A stretch of 64,000 nucleotides of DNA, from the NCBI GenBank assembly GCA_020137815.1, contig CM035359.1, positions 122,501-186,500 on the forward strand. Direction: 5' to 3'. This document shows, piece after piece, positions 13,706 to 25,120 of the stretch; positions within the stretch are counted from its first letter, which is position 1; each line of letters starts with the position of its first letter. A program made the position numbers and the translations under genes. Source of the DNA: Hormiphora californensis (taxonomy: Eukaryota > Ctenophora > Tentaculata > Cydippida > Pleurobrachiidae). The notes under the pieces are model-generated. The model worked only from the letters and a program-made list of their open reading frames with translations, ran no database searches and was not told the origin of the DNA.

Positions 13706-14066
13706 TATATTCATTGTACCGTAATAATGATCCCCCTCCCCCCATCATCATTCATCATCCCCCCTCTATATATTATATCTCCTAGTAACAATTAAATAAA
13801 AAGGAACGCTCCTCAGTCTGCGTCATCACACTCACATTATGAAGGGGTCTCCATGGTTACCAAAAGGTCCACCACTATAAGCATACACTCGGCATAATAT
13901 TACCAGGGTTACAAAACAATAGAAAGACAATTGTTTCGCTAGTAGGGCCGGGCTAGCTCATCAGTTTCTCTGCAGACTGCAGAGTAGAGTAGAGGATCGA
14001 CTCCTTAAACTAACACAGTGATTACAAGGGATATATATAATCATTGGGGATCGCAGCAGAGTGGTA

Positions 14067-14221
14067 CAGTCGGACACCGATTTAACGGCCCCTGATTTAG
14101 CGGCACCCCGATTTAACGGCAGCATAATCTTCCCCCGATATAGGAAATTAACAGTATTTGACCCCGATTTAACGGACAAAACCCTTTCCCCCGAGGGTGC
14201 CGTTAAAAAGGGGTCCGACTG
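14067..14221. mobile_element. Pogo/Tigger-like MITE (CAGTCGGACCCCGATTTA family)
   Basis: 155 bp, beginning CAGTCGGACACCGATTTA and ending in the complement of CAGTCGGACCCC, with TA on both sides. The interior repeats CCCGATTTAACGG blocks. TA target duplication plus a CAGT..CCC..TTA terminus resembles the Tigger/pogo branch of Tc1/mariner. The family name is inference from the termini. Confidence 0.8.
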
Positions 14222-14691
14222 TAATTAGTAGTAGAGTAGTTTAGACCTACACGTCATGGTGGTTAGTTTGGTTTACACCAGATCTCTTATATCTCTATCT
14301 CTATCTCTCTCTCTTTCTCTTTCTCTCAGATGCATTGAGTGGATGAATGGTTTCGCATCTTAGAGAAAGAAGGAGAATTTCCGAGAGTTAGGTGATCAAG
14401 AAGAAATTATATTAAATGGTTTATGCAGGGTGTGTCGGGTAATATATGTGCGACCTTCTTGATCGTCAGGAGAGAAAGAGAGAGCTGATTTGTCTGGGAC
14501 AAAAATCGGGAATGAGCGACAGAAGGGAGGTAGCAATCTATAGTTTCACGATCCGTCTTGAGCTGTGATACACATGTGCAGTGTGTGCGTGGGGTGCTCT
14601 AGTGTGTTTTAATACTTTGACCATGTTAGGGGTGACAGTGGTAGAGCTACGGGGTGGGCCACACCTTCTACAAAGATTCACCCTATCCCGA

Positions 14692-14800
14692 TCTTAAAAC
14701 CACTCCGTTCTGATATTAAAACCACTCTGTTCCTATCTTAAAACCACTATGTTCCTATCTTAAAACCACTATGTTCCTATCTTAAAACCACTATGTTCCC
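14692..14800. repeat. 22-bp tandem repeat, about 5 copies
   Basis: Unit CTTAAAACCACTATGTTCC plus three bases, repeated with a few substitutions in the first two copies. No coding potential. Confidence 0.85.
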
Positions 14801-14809
14801 TTGTTATAG

Positions 14810-15290
14810 CGTTCTCAGTTCTTTACAACATTAAATGTACACATTTTGTAAAAGTGTGAGAGCTACAATCTACCTCCTCTCGACCCCGCTCTTTGAAGTC
14901 GAACATATTTTGGCCCTAAATTATCATGTTTAAGAAAAGAAAGAGCAGCAGGAGTGAAATTGTTTGTTTATTCGAGAGAGCTCTCGAGTATCATGCGTGA
15001 CGATGTAAGATTATTCTTCTCTTTCTCTCCCTTTCTATCATTCTATATCTCTATGCTTCTCTCTGTCCCTCTCTCTCTCTCTCTCTCTCTCTCCCTCTAT
15101 CATTATTCTCTGTCCCTCTTTTTCTTTTAAAGATACCGAAAGACATCGGCGCCCATGATAGTTGTGCACTTCAAGTCGGAAGTTCACTTACAGTGCGGCT
15201 ACTTCAGGGCTACATCACACTTAAAAGTAGACTTTGGGGTAGGGGAAGCGAGGGATAGAGGAGAGTTATCTATATAGCGGATGAGAGAGA
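14810..15290. other. No gene seen
   Basis: AT-rich sequence with a CT tract at about 15,060-15,095. No splice-bounded open frame or element end was recognised. Confidence 0.5.
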
Positions 15291-15297
15291 GCTTGTA

Positions 15298-15510
15298 TGG
15301 TCGAGCGGCTCACTCTCTTTCTCGACTCTACTCTCTCTATCTCTCTCTCTACTCGCCTCGCTCTCTCTCTCGCTCTCTCTCTCTCTTTTCTCACTCTCTC
15401 TCTCTTCTTCTCTTGTCTCTAGCTCTCTCTCTCGACTCTCTCTCTCTCTCTCGCTCTCTCTCTCGCTCCTCTCTCTCCTCTCTCCCTCTCTCCTTCCCTC
15501 TCTCTCACCT
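15298..15510. repeat. CT-rich degenerate microsatellite
   Basis: Irregular CTCTCT with CTCG and CTAC interruptions. The open frame through it encodes only Leu, Ser and Arg and is not a gene. Confidence 0.85.
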
Positions 15511-15519
15511 CTCCCTAGA

Positions 15520-17225
15520 ACAAGATGAAAACAATAATGGCACTACCGAGGAGTGGGCAGAATTCAATGAACCCTCAAAATTGATCTTGGTAAAGAAGTT
15601 CACATTAAAATATAACTTCTGACAGACCTCTATTCCCATACTACCAATTAGTTTAGTCCCAGTTTAGTGTCATTGAGCTAGATTGATATTAACTTGAGTT
15701 ATATTGAAAGATGCGACCCTTAGTTGAACTAATATTTAACTAATATATTTAACGTCTTCTGCAGAACTCTGCATTATATAAGACGTTAAATATCGAGGGA
15801 ACCGCAGTTCCCCCGATATTTAACCACTCAAACATGGTCCTTAGGAAATGAAAGATAACCTGCCACAATTTAATATATAGTCACGATTTGAATTTTGATA
15901 TGTCTCACACCCCCACCATAACAGACAACCCATATATTTTAACTATCACCCACGTCACTGGCTGGATGAATTATCTAAGATGGTTTATCTTACATCTTAC
16001 CCATCGAAAAAGCGAACTGAAGATTAAAATCTAAACTTTGGTCCTTCACAACAAACTGACAACATCAATTCAAACTTACAGAGTCGGTTTTCTTGGGTGT
16101 TATGGGTGGACTAACGATCCCGGGAACTGATAGAAGCGTCTCAGAGCTAAGAGGATACGCTCCTCCTCTTCATTTCATTCTCAACTGTAAACATGGTATA
16201 CAGTGAGATATATTATATTGATATATTGTAGAGTGTAGACATGGTAGACAGCCGGGGGATAATGTGAGCTCGTGAGATAGATTATACAGTGAAAAATCGC
16301 TCTTTTCCCTCTTTCCCCTCGTTTCTTTTGTTAATTTATAAACAAAAGAAATTTATATCATAGCTCTCCACAATATTAGGACAGAGCAAGATCTCTCGCA
16401 AGATTTCTTTCAGTTATTCTGTGGAAACGGGATGGGTATTATAGACGGGTATAGTATATCTGGCATGTATGATTTCATTCATCTTATAGTCAGGGTGTGT
16501 GGCATTTGTTGTAGATGTGAAGCCCTAACCAACAATCATGTCCAACTTTCTTTCTCTCACTCCAAAGATGAAGATATCTCTCTCTCTCTATCTCTGTCTT
16601 TTGAATACTAGGCTGAGGTTTTCCAAAACGGAAGCCCCCTTCGACTGAAATTTATAAAAGGAGTAACACTTCCAGTCTGAACCGGTTCAGACTGGGATTG
16701 TAACAGTCAAACCCTATCCCTCGAGTTCTATAGTCTATACTCAGTGATATAGCTGTCTATTGTGAGATGTGATGATAATATCGGTAACGCTTCTGTGCGG
16801 TAGACTTATTGACTATCGTCTATAACAGAGGAATATATCATAATCTTGGTCAAGTACAATGAACGTAAAACGACCACACCTAATCCATGTACATGAATGA
16901 CGGAGACAACAGTTATATATCATGATATTTTCTATGTCGCCAGCCATGAGATGACGGTCCCCTGTCTGTCTACCATACATCTTCCAATGTCTGTCTGTCT
17001 GCCATATATATCTTCCAACGTCTGTCTGTTGAGTGTCGGTCAGCATGTTGAATGTATGTCTGTCCGTTGAATGTCAGTCTGTCAGTATGCTCCTAAGACC
17101 TAAACAAAAGAACACAACAGGTAATCATGACTTTTTCGGAGCTCTTTTGGGGCGAAGGGGATACATGTCGAGATATCACTGACCAGATGAGTAAATTAAA
17201 GACCAGTAAATATGACTCGAGTAAA
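15520..17225. other. No gene seen; short palindromes only
   Basis: Two hairpins lie at about 15,752-15,791 (ATTTAACGTCTT and its complement) and 16,671-16,692 (CAGTCTGAACC and its complement, a perfect 22-bp palindrome). A TGTCTG-rich stretch lies at about 16,970-17,090. Nothing supports a coding exon. Confidence 0.5.
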
Positions 17226-17229
17226 AAAA

Positions 17230-18799
17230 TTTCTCCCCCAAAAAAAAAAAAAAAAGGGGTTCCCAAAGGGGGGTTTTTTAATTTTTTAAAAGGGGGGGTT
17301 TTTTTTTTTGGGGGGAAAATTTTTTTTTTTCCCCTTTTTTAACTTTTTTCCCCCCCCAAAAAAAAAAATTTTTCTCTTTTTTTGAAAAATTTTTTTTTTT
17401 TTGGGGGGCCCCCCCAAAAAAAAAAAGGGAAACCCCCCTTTTTTTTTTTTTTAAAAAAACCCCCAAAACCCCCCCGGGGGGAAAAAACCCAAATTTTTCC
17501 CCTTTTTTTGGTTTGGTTTTTTTAAAGGGTTTTTTAAAAAAAAACCCTTTTTTTTTAAAAAAAAAAACTTTTCCCCAAAAAAAAAAAAAAAAGCCCCCCC
17601 CCAAAAAGTACAAAAGGGGGGAAAAAAGTTAAAATCATTTTTTTTTTCCCCGGGGGCCCCTTGGTTTTCCTGGGTTTTTTTTCCAAAATTTTCCTTCCCC
17701 TTTTTTTTTCCGGGGGGGTTTTTTTTTGTCTTTTCTTTTTTAAAAATTTTCCTTTTCCCAAAAACCAAAAAAAAAAAACCCCTTTTTGGGAAATTTGGGG
17801 GGGGGCCCCAAAAAAAAAAAAAAAAAAAATTTTTTTTTTTTTAAAAAAAAAAAAAAAAACCCCCGGGGGGGTTTTTTAAAAAAAAAACCCCCAAAAAGAA
17901 ACCCCCCAAAAGGGGGGAAAAACTTTTCCCCCCTTTTTTAAAAAAACGGGGGTTTTTTTTTTTTTTTTTTTCCCCGGGGGAAAATTTTTTTGGGGGGGGG
18001 GAAAAGGGGGGTTTTGGGGGGGGGGAAAAAAGGGGGGTTTTTTTTTTTTTGGGGGGAAAAAAAAGGGGGGGGAAAAAAGGGGTCAGTGATGTTGGGGGGG
18101 GGAAAACCCGGGGGGAAAAAAGGGGGGGGGTTTTTGGGGGGAAAAAAGGGGGGGGGGGGGGGGGTTTTTTTTGGGGGGGAAAAACCCGGGGGAAAAAAGG
18201 GGGGGTTTGGTTGGGCCCCAAAAAAAGGGGGGGGGGGGGGGGAAACCCCCGGGGGGAAGGGGGGGGGGAAAGGGGGGGGTTTTTTTTTTGGGGGGAAAAA
18301 AAAAAATTTTTTTTTGGGGGAAAAAAAGGGGAAAAAGGGGAAAAAAAAAAAGGGGGGAAGGGGAAAAAAGGGGGGGGGGGGGAAAAGGGGGGAAAAAAAA
18401 GGGGGTTTTTGGGGGGGGGGGAAAAAAAAGGGGGAGAAGGGGGGGGGGGGGAAGGGGAAAAGGGGGGGGGGGGGGGGGGGGGAAAAGGGGGGGGGGGGAA
18501 AGGGGTTTGGGGGGGGGAAAAAAAAAGGGGGAAAAATTTAAAAAGGGAAAAAAGGGGGGGGGGGGGGAAAATTTTGGGGGGGGAAATGGGGGAAAAAAAG
18601 GGGGGGGTTTTTTTTTGGGGGGGGGGGGGGGAAAGGGGGGGGGGGGGGGTTAAAAAAAAAAGGGTTTTTTTTTTTTTTTTCCCCCCCCCCCTTTTTTTTT
18701 TTTTCCCCCCCCTAAACCCGGGGCCCCCCCCCTTTTTTTTCCCCCCGGGGGGGGGTTTTAAAAAACCCGGGAAAAAAAAAAAAGGGGGGGGGGGGAAAA

Positions 18800-18830
<31 letters not shown>

Positions 18831-19133
18831 TATTTGGGGGAAAAAAAATTTTTGGGGGGGGGGGGGGGTTTTTTTTTTTTTTTTTTTTGGGGGGGGGGGG
18901 GGCCCCAAAAAAAAAGGGGGGGGGGGTTAAAAACCCCCCCCCTTTAAAAAAACCCCCCCTTTTTTTTTTCCCCAAAATGAAAAAAAAAGGGTTTTTTTTA
19001 AAAAAAAAAAAAAAAAAAATTTTTAAAAAAAACCCCCCCGGGGGGGAAAAAACCCGGGGGGGTTAAAAAACCCCCCCGGGGGGGGAAAAAAAAGGGGGGG
19101 GGGGAAAAAAGGGGGGGGGTAAAAAAAAAACCC

Positions 19134-19206
<73 letters not shown>

Positions 19207-19560
19207 TTTTTTTAAAAAAAAAGGGGGGGGGGAAAAAACCCCCCCCGGGGGCCCCTTTTTCCCCCGGGGGGGGGAAAAAAAAAAAAAACCCCCCAAAAAA
19301 AACCCCAAAAGGGGAAAAAAAATTTTTTTTTTTTTTTAAAAAAAAAAAAAGGGTAAAAAATTTTTGGGAAAAACTTTTTTTAAAAAAAACCCCCCCCCAA
19401 AAAAAATTTACCCCCCTTTTTTTTTGGGGGTTTGGGGTATTAAGGGGGAAAAAAAAAATTTTTAAACCTTTTTTTTAAAAAGGGTTTTTTTTTTAAAAAA
19501 AAGGGTTTTTGGGGGGGAAGGGGGCCCCCTTTTTTTTTCCCCCCTTTCCTTAAAAAAATA
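17230..19560. other. Homopolymer-only sequence, probably failed consensus
   Basis: For about 2.3 kb the sequence is almost entirely runs of 3 to more than 30 identical bases (A, C, G, T) with almost no isolated single bases. Any open frame here is Gly/Lys/Phe/Pro runs, so none is called. Milder versions of the same texture occur at 2,240-2,900, 3,780-4,760 and 7,600-8,300. In those patches the cleaner copy B shows what the real sequence should look like. I read this as a low-coverage, low-quality patch in a long-read assembly. Confidence 0.85.
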
Positions 19561-19965
19561 TTGCAATATGACGTGAAAAACACACATGTGTGCAATATAC
19601 TTTGAAATAAAGATGTTTTTTGGGTTATGATGGGAAACAAACGAATTGTCGTACGCTCTAGAGAGTTAAAACTTTTATCACACTCTACTTGCCCTCTCAG
19701 AATATAATGGTACTCTCGCGACTTCTCTAGATGACAAGATAAGAGGATGTGAATTTTTTAAAAGCATGAGTTTCTTCTCTCATTACACATGATGATGTAA
19801 TGACATCATGTCCCCTCTCAGGGAGCCCCAGGTAGCACCCTGGTATGATAACTGAAGTGATATGGAGGTCGTGAGGGTATCATTGGGTGAGTTGTGGGGA
19901 GGTGGTAAAGGGGGCGGTAACACAACTCCCATTCTCTCTCCCTCTTTCTCTCTCTTTCTCTCTCC

Positions 19966-20024
<59 letters not shown>

Positions 20025-20142
20025 TCACTCTCCCTCTTTCTCTCTCCCCACACATCAACCAAATAAACTCCATTACACACGGTCACGGATGTACAGCTAC
20101 AGACGACGCAGTGACAGACTGGTATTAGGGGAGAGATAGATA

Positions 20143-20187
<45 letters not shown>

Positions 20188-20520
20188 TCAGAGAGAGGTA
20201 ATGTAGTAGGAAGACCATAGTCTGTTAGGACAGTCCCCCCCATCATCACACAAATGTATACACAAGGGGGGTGGGGGATGTTATATTTGGGCCTAGGGGA
20301 GAGCAGCTGTAGACTGTATACAATGATAGTAGATAGGTATTATTGGATGCACGCCCAGGAGAGTTGTTATAGGAACAATAGCATTGTGGAGCCCTCTTGA
20401 AAATAAACCCTTTACCTGGAAAAAACTTTACCAGGAAAACCATCACTTTGAAAAACTATTAAAAAAAACCCTATAAAACACCTAAAAAATCAACTGACAC
20501 AAATATCTAAAAAATACTAA
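19560..20520. other. No gene called; CT and AG microsatellites
   Basis: Holds a CT tract at about 19,930-20,047 and an AG tract at about 20,148-20,190. A minus-strand frame at 19,783-19,930 looks slightly protein-like. It lacks a pyrimidine-rich acceptor because purines precede it on that strand, so I could not attach it to the gene at 21.5-24 kb. Confidence 0.5.
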
Positions 20521-21458
20521 AGGGTCATTCTCATAAAATTGACACTTCGAGATGAGAGATTTTGGTCCTGCCTTTAGAGCATCTTAACATTGGTCAACTT
20601 TGGTAATTTTGGTACCAGAATGTAGAAAAATGTCTAAATTAACGAAAAATGAACAGTATGGTACAATTATGTATCATAGAAATGAATAATGACGCATAAT
20701 ATGCTAAAAATGACCGATTTTCGGCGTGGACGTAATGACCATGACGACCGTGACGCTCATAAAATCGCTCATAAAATCAGTTATGGTTGTCGTACGACGT
20801 AAAAATGGGTATCCAGCGGTAGCTCTCAAAGAGATCTGTCTGATTGGGAAATATGAAAGCATACTTGTAACTAATTTGGATTTAAATTGCTTTTATAGTG
20901 AAAAATGTAATGATTGTAACGACCGTGACATTCGACCGTAACGTAACGGTCGTTAAAAATGTAACGACCATCACGTAACGGTCGTTAAATTTGTAACGTC
21001 CGTAACGTTATGGTCGCTACGAAAGTAACGACCATGACGTTATGGACGTTACAAAATTCAAGATGTAATGACCGTGACAGACCTTATAAGGTCATGAATT
21101 TGACTCCGCCACAAAGTTATTTGCACGGACATTACACCTGTAACGTCCGTAACGTTATGGACGTTACGGAATAACGACCATCACGTAACGGTCGTTAAAT
21201 TTGTAACGACCATAGACGTTATGGTCGTTACGACCACTTTACATGCAATTGTAATTAAATTGCATTGTAACGTCCATCACGTAACGGTCGTTGCGTAACG
21301 TACGCGGCTTTAATTACTCATAATTATTTAATTATGCAATAATTATGAAGTCCACGTATACAGAAATACTAAGTCCATTACGTGCTTTCAGATGATATAA
21401 GTTTTATCGAAATCGGACAAGTTTGAAATTTTGGTGTCAATTTCATGAGAATGACCCT
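20521..21458. mobile_element. 938-bp TIR element with repeated TAACG/CGTTA modules
   Basis: The termini are inverted: left AGGGTCATTCTCATAAAATT, right (complement) AGGGTCATTCTCATGAAATT, extending to about 26 bp with one mismatch. Between about 20,730 and 21,300 short motifs of the type GTAACGACCATGACGTTA and ACGGTCGTTA recur in both orientations, roughly ten times. No ORF is long enough for a transposase. I cannot fix the target duplication; the flanks share only AA. It lies 3' of the last called exon of the neighbouring minus-strand gene, perhaps in its next intron. Confidence 0.8.
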
Positions 21459-21490
21459 AAAGCTGTGATTTAAAAATCGATGATACATAC

Positions 21491-22019
21491 CTTGGGCTGA
21501 GGCTTAGGGCATTGACATTGCTATCAGCAGCTTGGAGGCTAGCAATCACATTCCGAAGCACATCTTTTTCAATGGAGCTTGTCTTGGGTGGCGGGTAGGG
21601 GGCACTCCTGGAAGAGAGATAGTACGGTGTAATGTATTTTAGGAGATATGGATTACATTTCATTTATAATCTGGGGATTTTAAAGTCGGAATATTTCGAA
21701 ATTCTCCAAAGAAATACTACAACATGAGGGAACATTTTTCATGAGGATTTGGATTTAGGAGCTCAATACTGCAAGTTGAGATGGTACGGGGGGATGGTTA
21801 AGTGCAGGGTGTGGAGGTTAATATAAAATGAAGGGACTAAAGCAGGGATTGAGTAGTTGGTATTGGGGCGTGTCTCGACAGTCGACCCACGTAACAGGGC
21901 AACTGAGATTGGAGGAGGAGGAGAGAGAGAGAGAGATGAGAGAGGAGAGGGGGAGAGATATAGATGGATAGTAAGAGAGAGAGAGATAGATAGATAGAAT
22001 GAGAGATAGATAGATAGTA

Positions 22020-22063
<44 letters not shown>

Positions 22064-22501
22064 GGGTGTGGGGGAGAGAGATGACATAGGATGGTGAAGA
22101 CTGAAGGGCGAGTAATATAATGAGAGAGGGGTAATATGACAGGTGTCTTGAGGGAAGCGTGATGGAGGGAAGCTGATAATAAAAGCAGAGAAAGATATGG
22201 GGTGAGAAATTAATGGGGTAGCTGATGCTTGAGAGGGTGGGTGTAATTAGCACTTTTAGTTTATCTTGCGGTACATCAATCTTTGGTTTTCAGCTGCCAA
22301 AACAAGTCGTGTTTCATATATTCTGATTTCCTCTGATCAACTAATGAAGTAATTGACTGGGAATCGCTCGTATTATATGTGTGTGTGAGAGAGAGAAAAC
22401 ATACTGCTAAGTATATGTTATGTTCTACCGAATATAATACCGATATGAGAATGATGAATGGTGTTAAACCGAAAGCGTTAATCTGAAAGTTGGAGAATGA
22501 A

Positions 22502-22580
<79 letters not shown>

Positions 22581-23040
22581 TAGATAGAGAGAGAGGCACA
22601 CCACACAGATATATATGACTAGCACACCCATGGGTACGCCTCAAGCAAGGGCTGTTCACAAACCCACCCGGCTCCGCCGGGTGGCGCTCTTTAATCACTG
22701 AAATTTGGTTGCCATGGCAACTGAAACAGGAACTATGGGAACTGAACCCAGACTAAATTGTTAAAATGTGTTCTAAAATAATAACAAACTCCCAAAAGTG
22801 TGAATAACAGCTTTACAGCTTTGGGCACATAAAGTGTTTTATGAAGGAGCACTGTCGCTTAGATACCGCTTAACGAACGGCCATCACTTCGACGTCGTTC
22901 ATCTCCAAATTATAATATAGATTGACCAATGAAATGGGAAATAAGGTTGATATGACTGATGAGGCGGGATCGGATGTAGGAATGAGCACTGCTATGTCAG
23001 GAAACGAGGGAAGGATAGCGAGAGAAAGAGAGAGATAGAA

Positions 23041-23090
<50 letters not shown>

Positions 23091-23996
23091 AGAGAGAGAG
23101 AGAGACACACATAGAGAGAAATGAAGGAACGCGTCAACGCCCTGTCCTTTGTAAGCACACATGCGAGGACACGTGTATTGGACAATAGACCGGCGCTCAC
23201 TCACTCACACACACACACAAACCACAAAGCATTCCTTCTATTATTTAATGGTAGAGTGCACGATATAAACAAAAACAAGAGAAGTAAAGAATAGGAACAG
23301 ACAAAAATAGGGGCCCGACTTATGTGAAGTATACGTGTATATATTCACGCCAGGTGTCCATACCTCTCGGCACGTTTAGAGGCCGCCGATCCAGGTTGAA
23401 TGGGAATGGGACTGACGACCCCTGCAGGCAGGTTGAAGAAACTGGTAGGTGGGAACTGGAAGGTGTCCGAGAGTGAGGGAAAGGCAGGGGCGGAAGCGGG
23501 GGCGTGGGGCGACAACCCAGGCGTAGAAACATCCATTTTGGAGAGTGGGCTGTGTAGAGCTGGGGGAACGGAAATTAAAATACTGCTACAAAACACACAT
23601 GAGACGATTAGTAAACATAAAGTCATTATTTTCAGAGATCGCACTGCTAATTTGCCGGAAATACCTAGTGTGGGACTGATGGGCGATGAGAGGTAGTCAA
23701 AAGAACCTTCGGATAAGTATGTGGGTATAGGTCGGATAGGTTTTACCCTTTTCACGTCACGCCTCTCCAACAGGGATAGTTTAGGGGCCGCCATGGCAGC
23801 TCTGAAATAATTTATTTGTCATAAAGGGCAGGGGAGAAATACAACTCGATACAACAAGTAAAATAACACAGCAAGTGAAAATCAAACAGGTGTCTTACTT
23901 TGAAGTGGGAAGATGGATAGCGTGAGGTTTTATCGGCTCCGGTGATGTCTTTTCCGAGGTTGAAGGAATTATCTCCATTGGTTCCACTTTCACCAT
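21491..23996 (-). CDS. Ser/Pro-rich protein, four exons, 3' end not found
   Basis: Four minus-strand exons join in frame: 23899-23996 (start ATG at 23996, sequence AAGATGG), 23665-23801, 23364-23559 and 21491-21607. Each junction has AG/GT borders and matching phases (2, 1, 2), giving about 182 residues with no stop. The product is rich in Ser and Pro. It has a VKVEP motif near the N-terminus (a match to the sumoylation consensus), a basic stretch LLERRDVKRVKPIR in the second exon, and a possibly helical segment IEKDVLRNVIASLQAADSN in the fourth. This composition suits a nuclear or transcription-related protein, but I recognise no family. The last exon ends in phase 2 at CCAAG|GTATG, so at least one further exon must exist below 21,491. 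Intron 3 (21,608-23,363) holds several AG microsatellites. An alternative start is the ATG at 23,794 in exon 2, which also has good Kozak context. Confidence 0.7.
21917..22080. repeat. AG-rich microsatellite with GATA steps
   Basis: Irregular (AG)n with AGATAGAT interruptions, in intron 3 of the Ser/Pro-rich gene. Two more AG tracts in the same intron lie at about 22,499-22,594 and 23,019-23,106. A short hairpin, CCACCCGGCTCCGCCGGGTGG, sits near 22,663. Confidence 0.9.
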
Positions 23997-23999
23997 CTT

Positions 24000-24474
24000 A
24001 CAGCCTAAAACAGCTGGCTAACATGGACAGTTGTTGTGAGTGGATTAAAATTGAAAGTTGAAACTTTTAATGTTCAGCATCACCAAAATCCAAATAAACA
24101 TTTATACGCGAATTGATACATCAACAACATATAAAAGGATGTAGGCCGTAGCAGACTAAATTTCGTTATTCTACCCTACAATTCAACTGTTCAAACCGCT
24201 GGTCGGCCATAGGAGCCGATAGCGTCGGAGGTTGGCCGGTGGCGGGTGACCACAGCAGCAAAATAGTTCCCAATATACACAAGGTAAGATCAATTTAAAT
24301 AGAGCACATGATAAGCAGATTTATTAATTTCATGAAGCAAAACTCACGAGGACGCTGAAAGCCCGCTGCCCGGGTGGGAACCTTTTGACTTTTTCATATA
24401 ATATCCAAAGCAAATTATCATGCGCGGCGCGGTTGGACCGAAGCGCGCAACTGCCTTTTGGCAGCGTAAAAGCG
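24000..24474 (-). promoter_or_regulatory. Presumed 5' region of the Ser/Pro-rich gene
   Basis: Upstream of the ATG at 23,996. An acceptor-like TGTTTTAG precedes the exon, so a 5' untranslated exon is likely. A GC-rich patch with GCGC repeats lies at about 24,418-24,470 and could be a promoter. No TATA box is obvious. The promoter assignment is inference. Confidence 0.35.
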
Positions 24475-24790
24475 TTAAGTTCGCCGGCTCTCAACGAGTT
24501 TTGCAGGTGACAGCTTCAAAAACATGAGACGAGTACAGATTGTAGAGGGCGGGACCTTCTCTCCACTGGTGTTTACAACAACAGGTGGTGTTGGCCCAGA
24601 AATGGACAGGGCGATGAAGAAGACAGCCAGACACATCGAGGACAAGCACGGAGAGATGTACAGCGAGGCGTTGGCAGCTATCAGAAGGAGGCTGAGATTC
24701 TGCTTACTAATCGCAACCTTGAGATCTCTGAGGGGGTGTCGAACAAAATACACCCCAGTAGGACTTGGTAGCATTGACTTCAATATCTGA
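24475..24790 (+). pseudogene. 3' remnant of a non-LTR retrotransposon ORF2
   Basis: The frame contains VEGGTFSPLVFTTTGGVGPE, then a helical stretch ending IRRRLRFCLLIATLRSLRG, then a stop. This is the characteristic C-terminal tail after the reverse transcriptase in a group of animal LINEs (the GTFTPLVFSTTGGMG block followed by RxRLSFxLLRSxxxCIRG). Upstream endonuclease and polymerase are missing, so it is a 5'-truncated copy on the opposite strand to the large LINE next to it. Confidence 0.75.
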
Positions 24791-24843
24791 TTCGTGTGTA
24801 AGATTTATTGTTTATTCGAGTGAGTGATTTTAATATTTATTAC

Positions 24844-24993
24844 TAACCCCAACACCGGGGGCAAATGATCGATTGATCGAACCCAATGTGAATGAGACTC
24901 ATCGCGATTAACTCTTCATACGGTTACCCCCTTTCTCTCTTCGGCAGCTTCTCTTCGGCTGTTGGAAAGTGATGCCAATCGGTGTTGGGGTTA
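24844..24993. repeat. 150-bp inverted-repeat unit
   Basis: Begins TAACCCCAACACCG and ends CGGTGTTGGGGTTA, a 14-bp perfect inverted repeat. It abuts the 3' tail of the LINE at 24,994, so it is either a small MITE or the LINE's insertion site. Confidence 0.55.
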
Positions 24994-25120
24994 AATTCAA
25001 ATTCAAATTCAAATTCATAAATTTGCGTAACACACAGGATATTTAAAAAGATAAACCTCCTAAAAAGAGTCAATACTCAGTACACTTACAGCACAGCGAC
25101 ACATAACACACTAACACGCA

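Noticed and set aside
17278-19308. Long frames rich in Gly, Lys, Phe and Pro, including one of 355 codons
   Set aside because: The DNA consists of homopolymer runs that look like failed consensus, so any frame is meaningless.
19783-20073. Minus-strand frame ending in a Ser-rich stretch, a possible last exon of the 21.5-24 kb gene
   Set aside because: The preceding transcribed sequence is purine-rich GAGAGA with no usable acceptor, and the phase link could not be shown.
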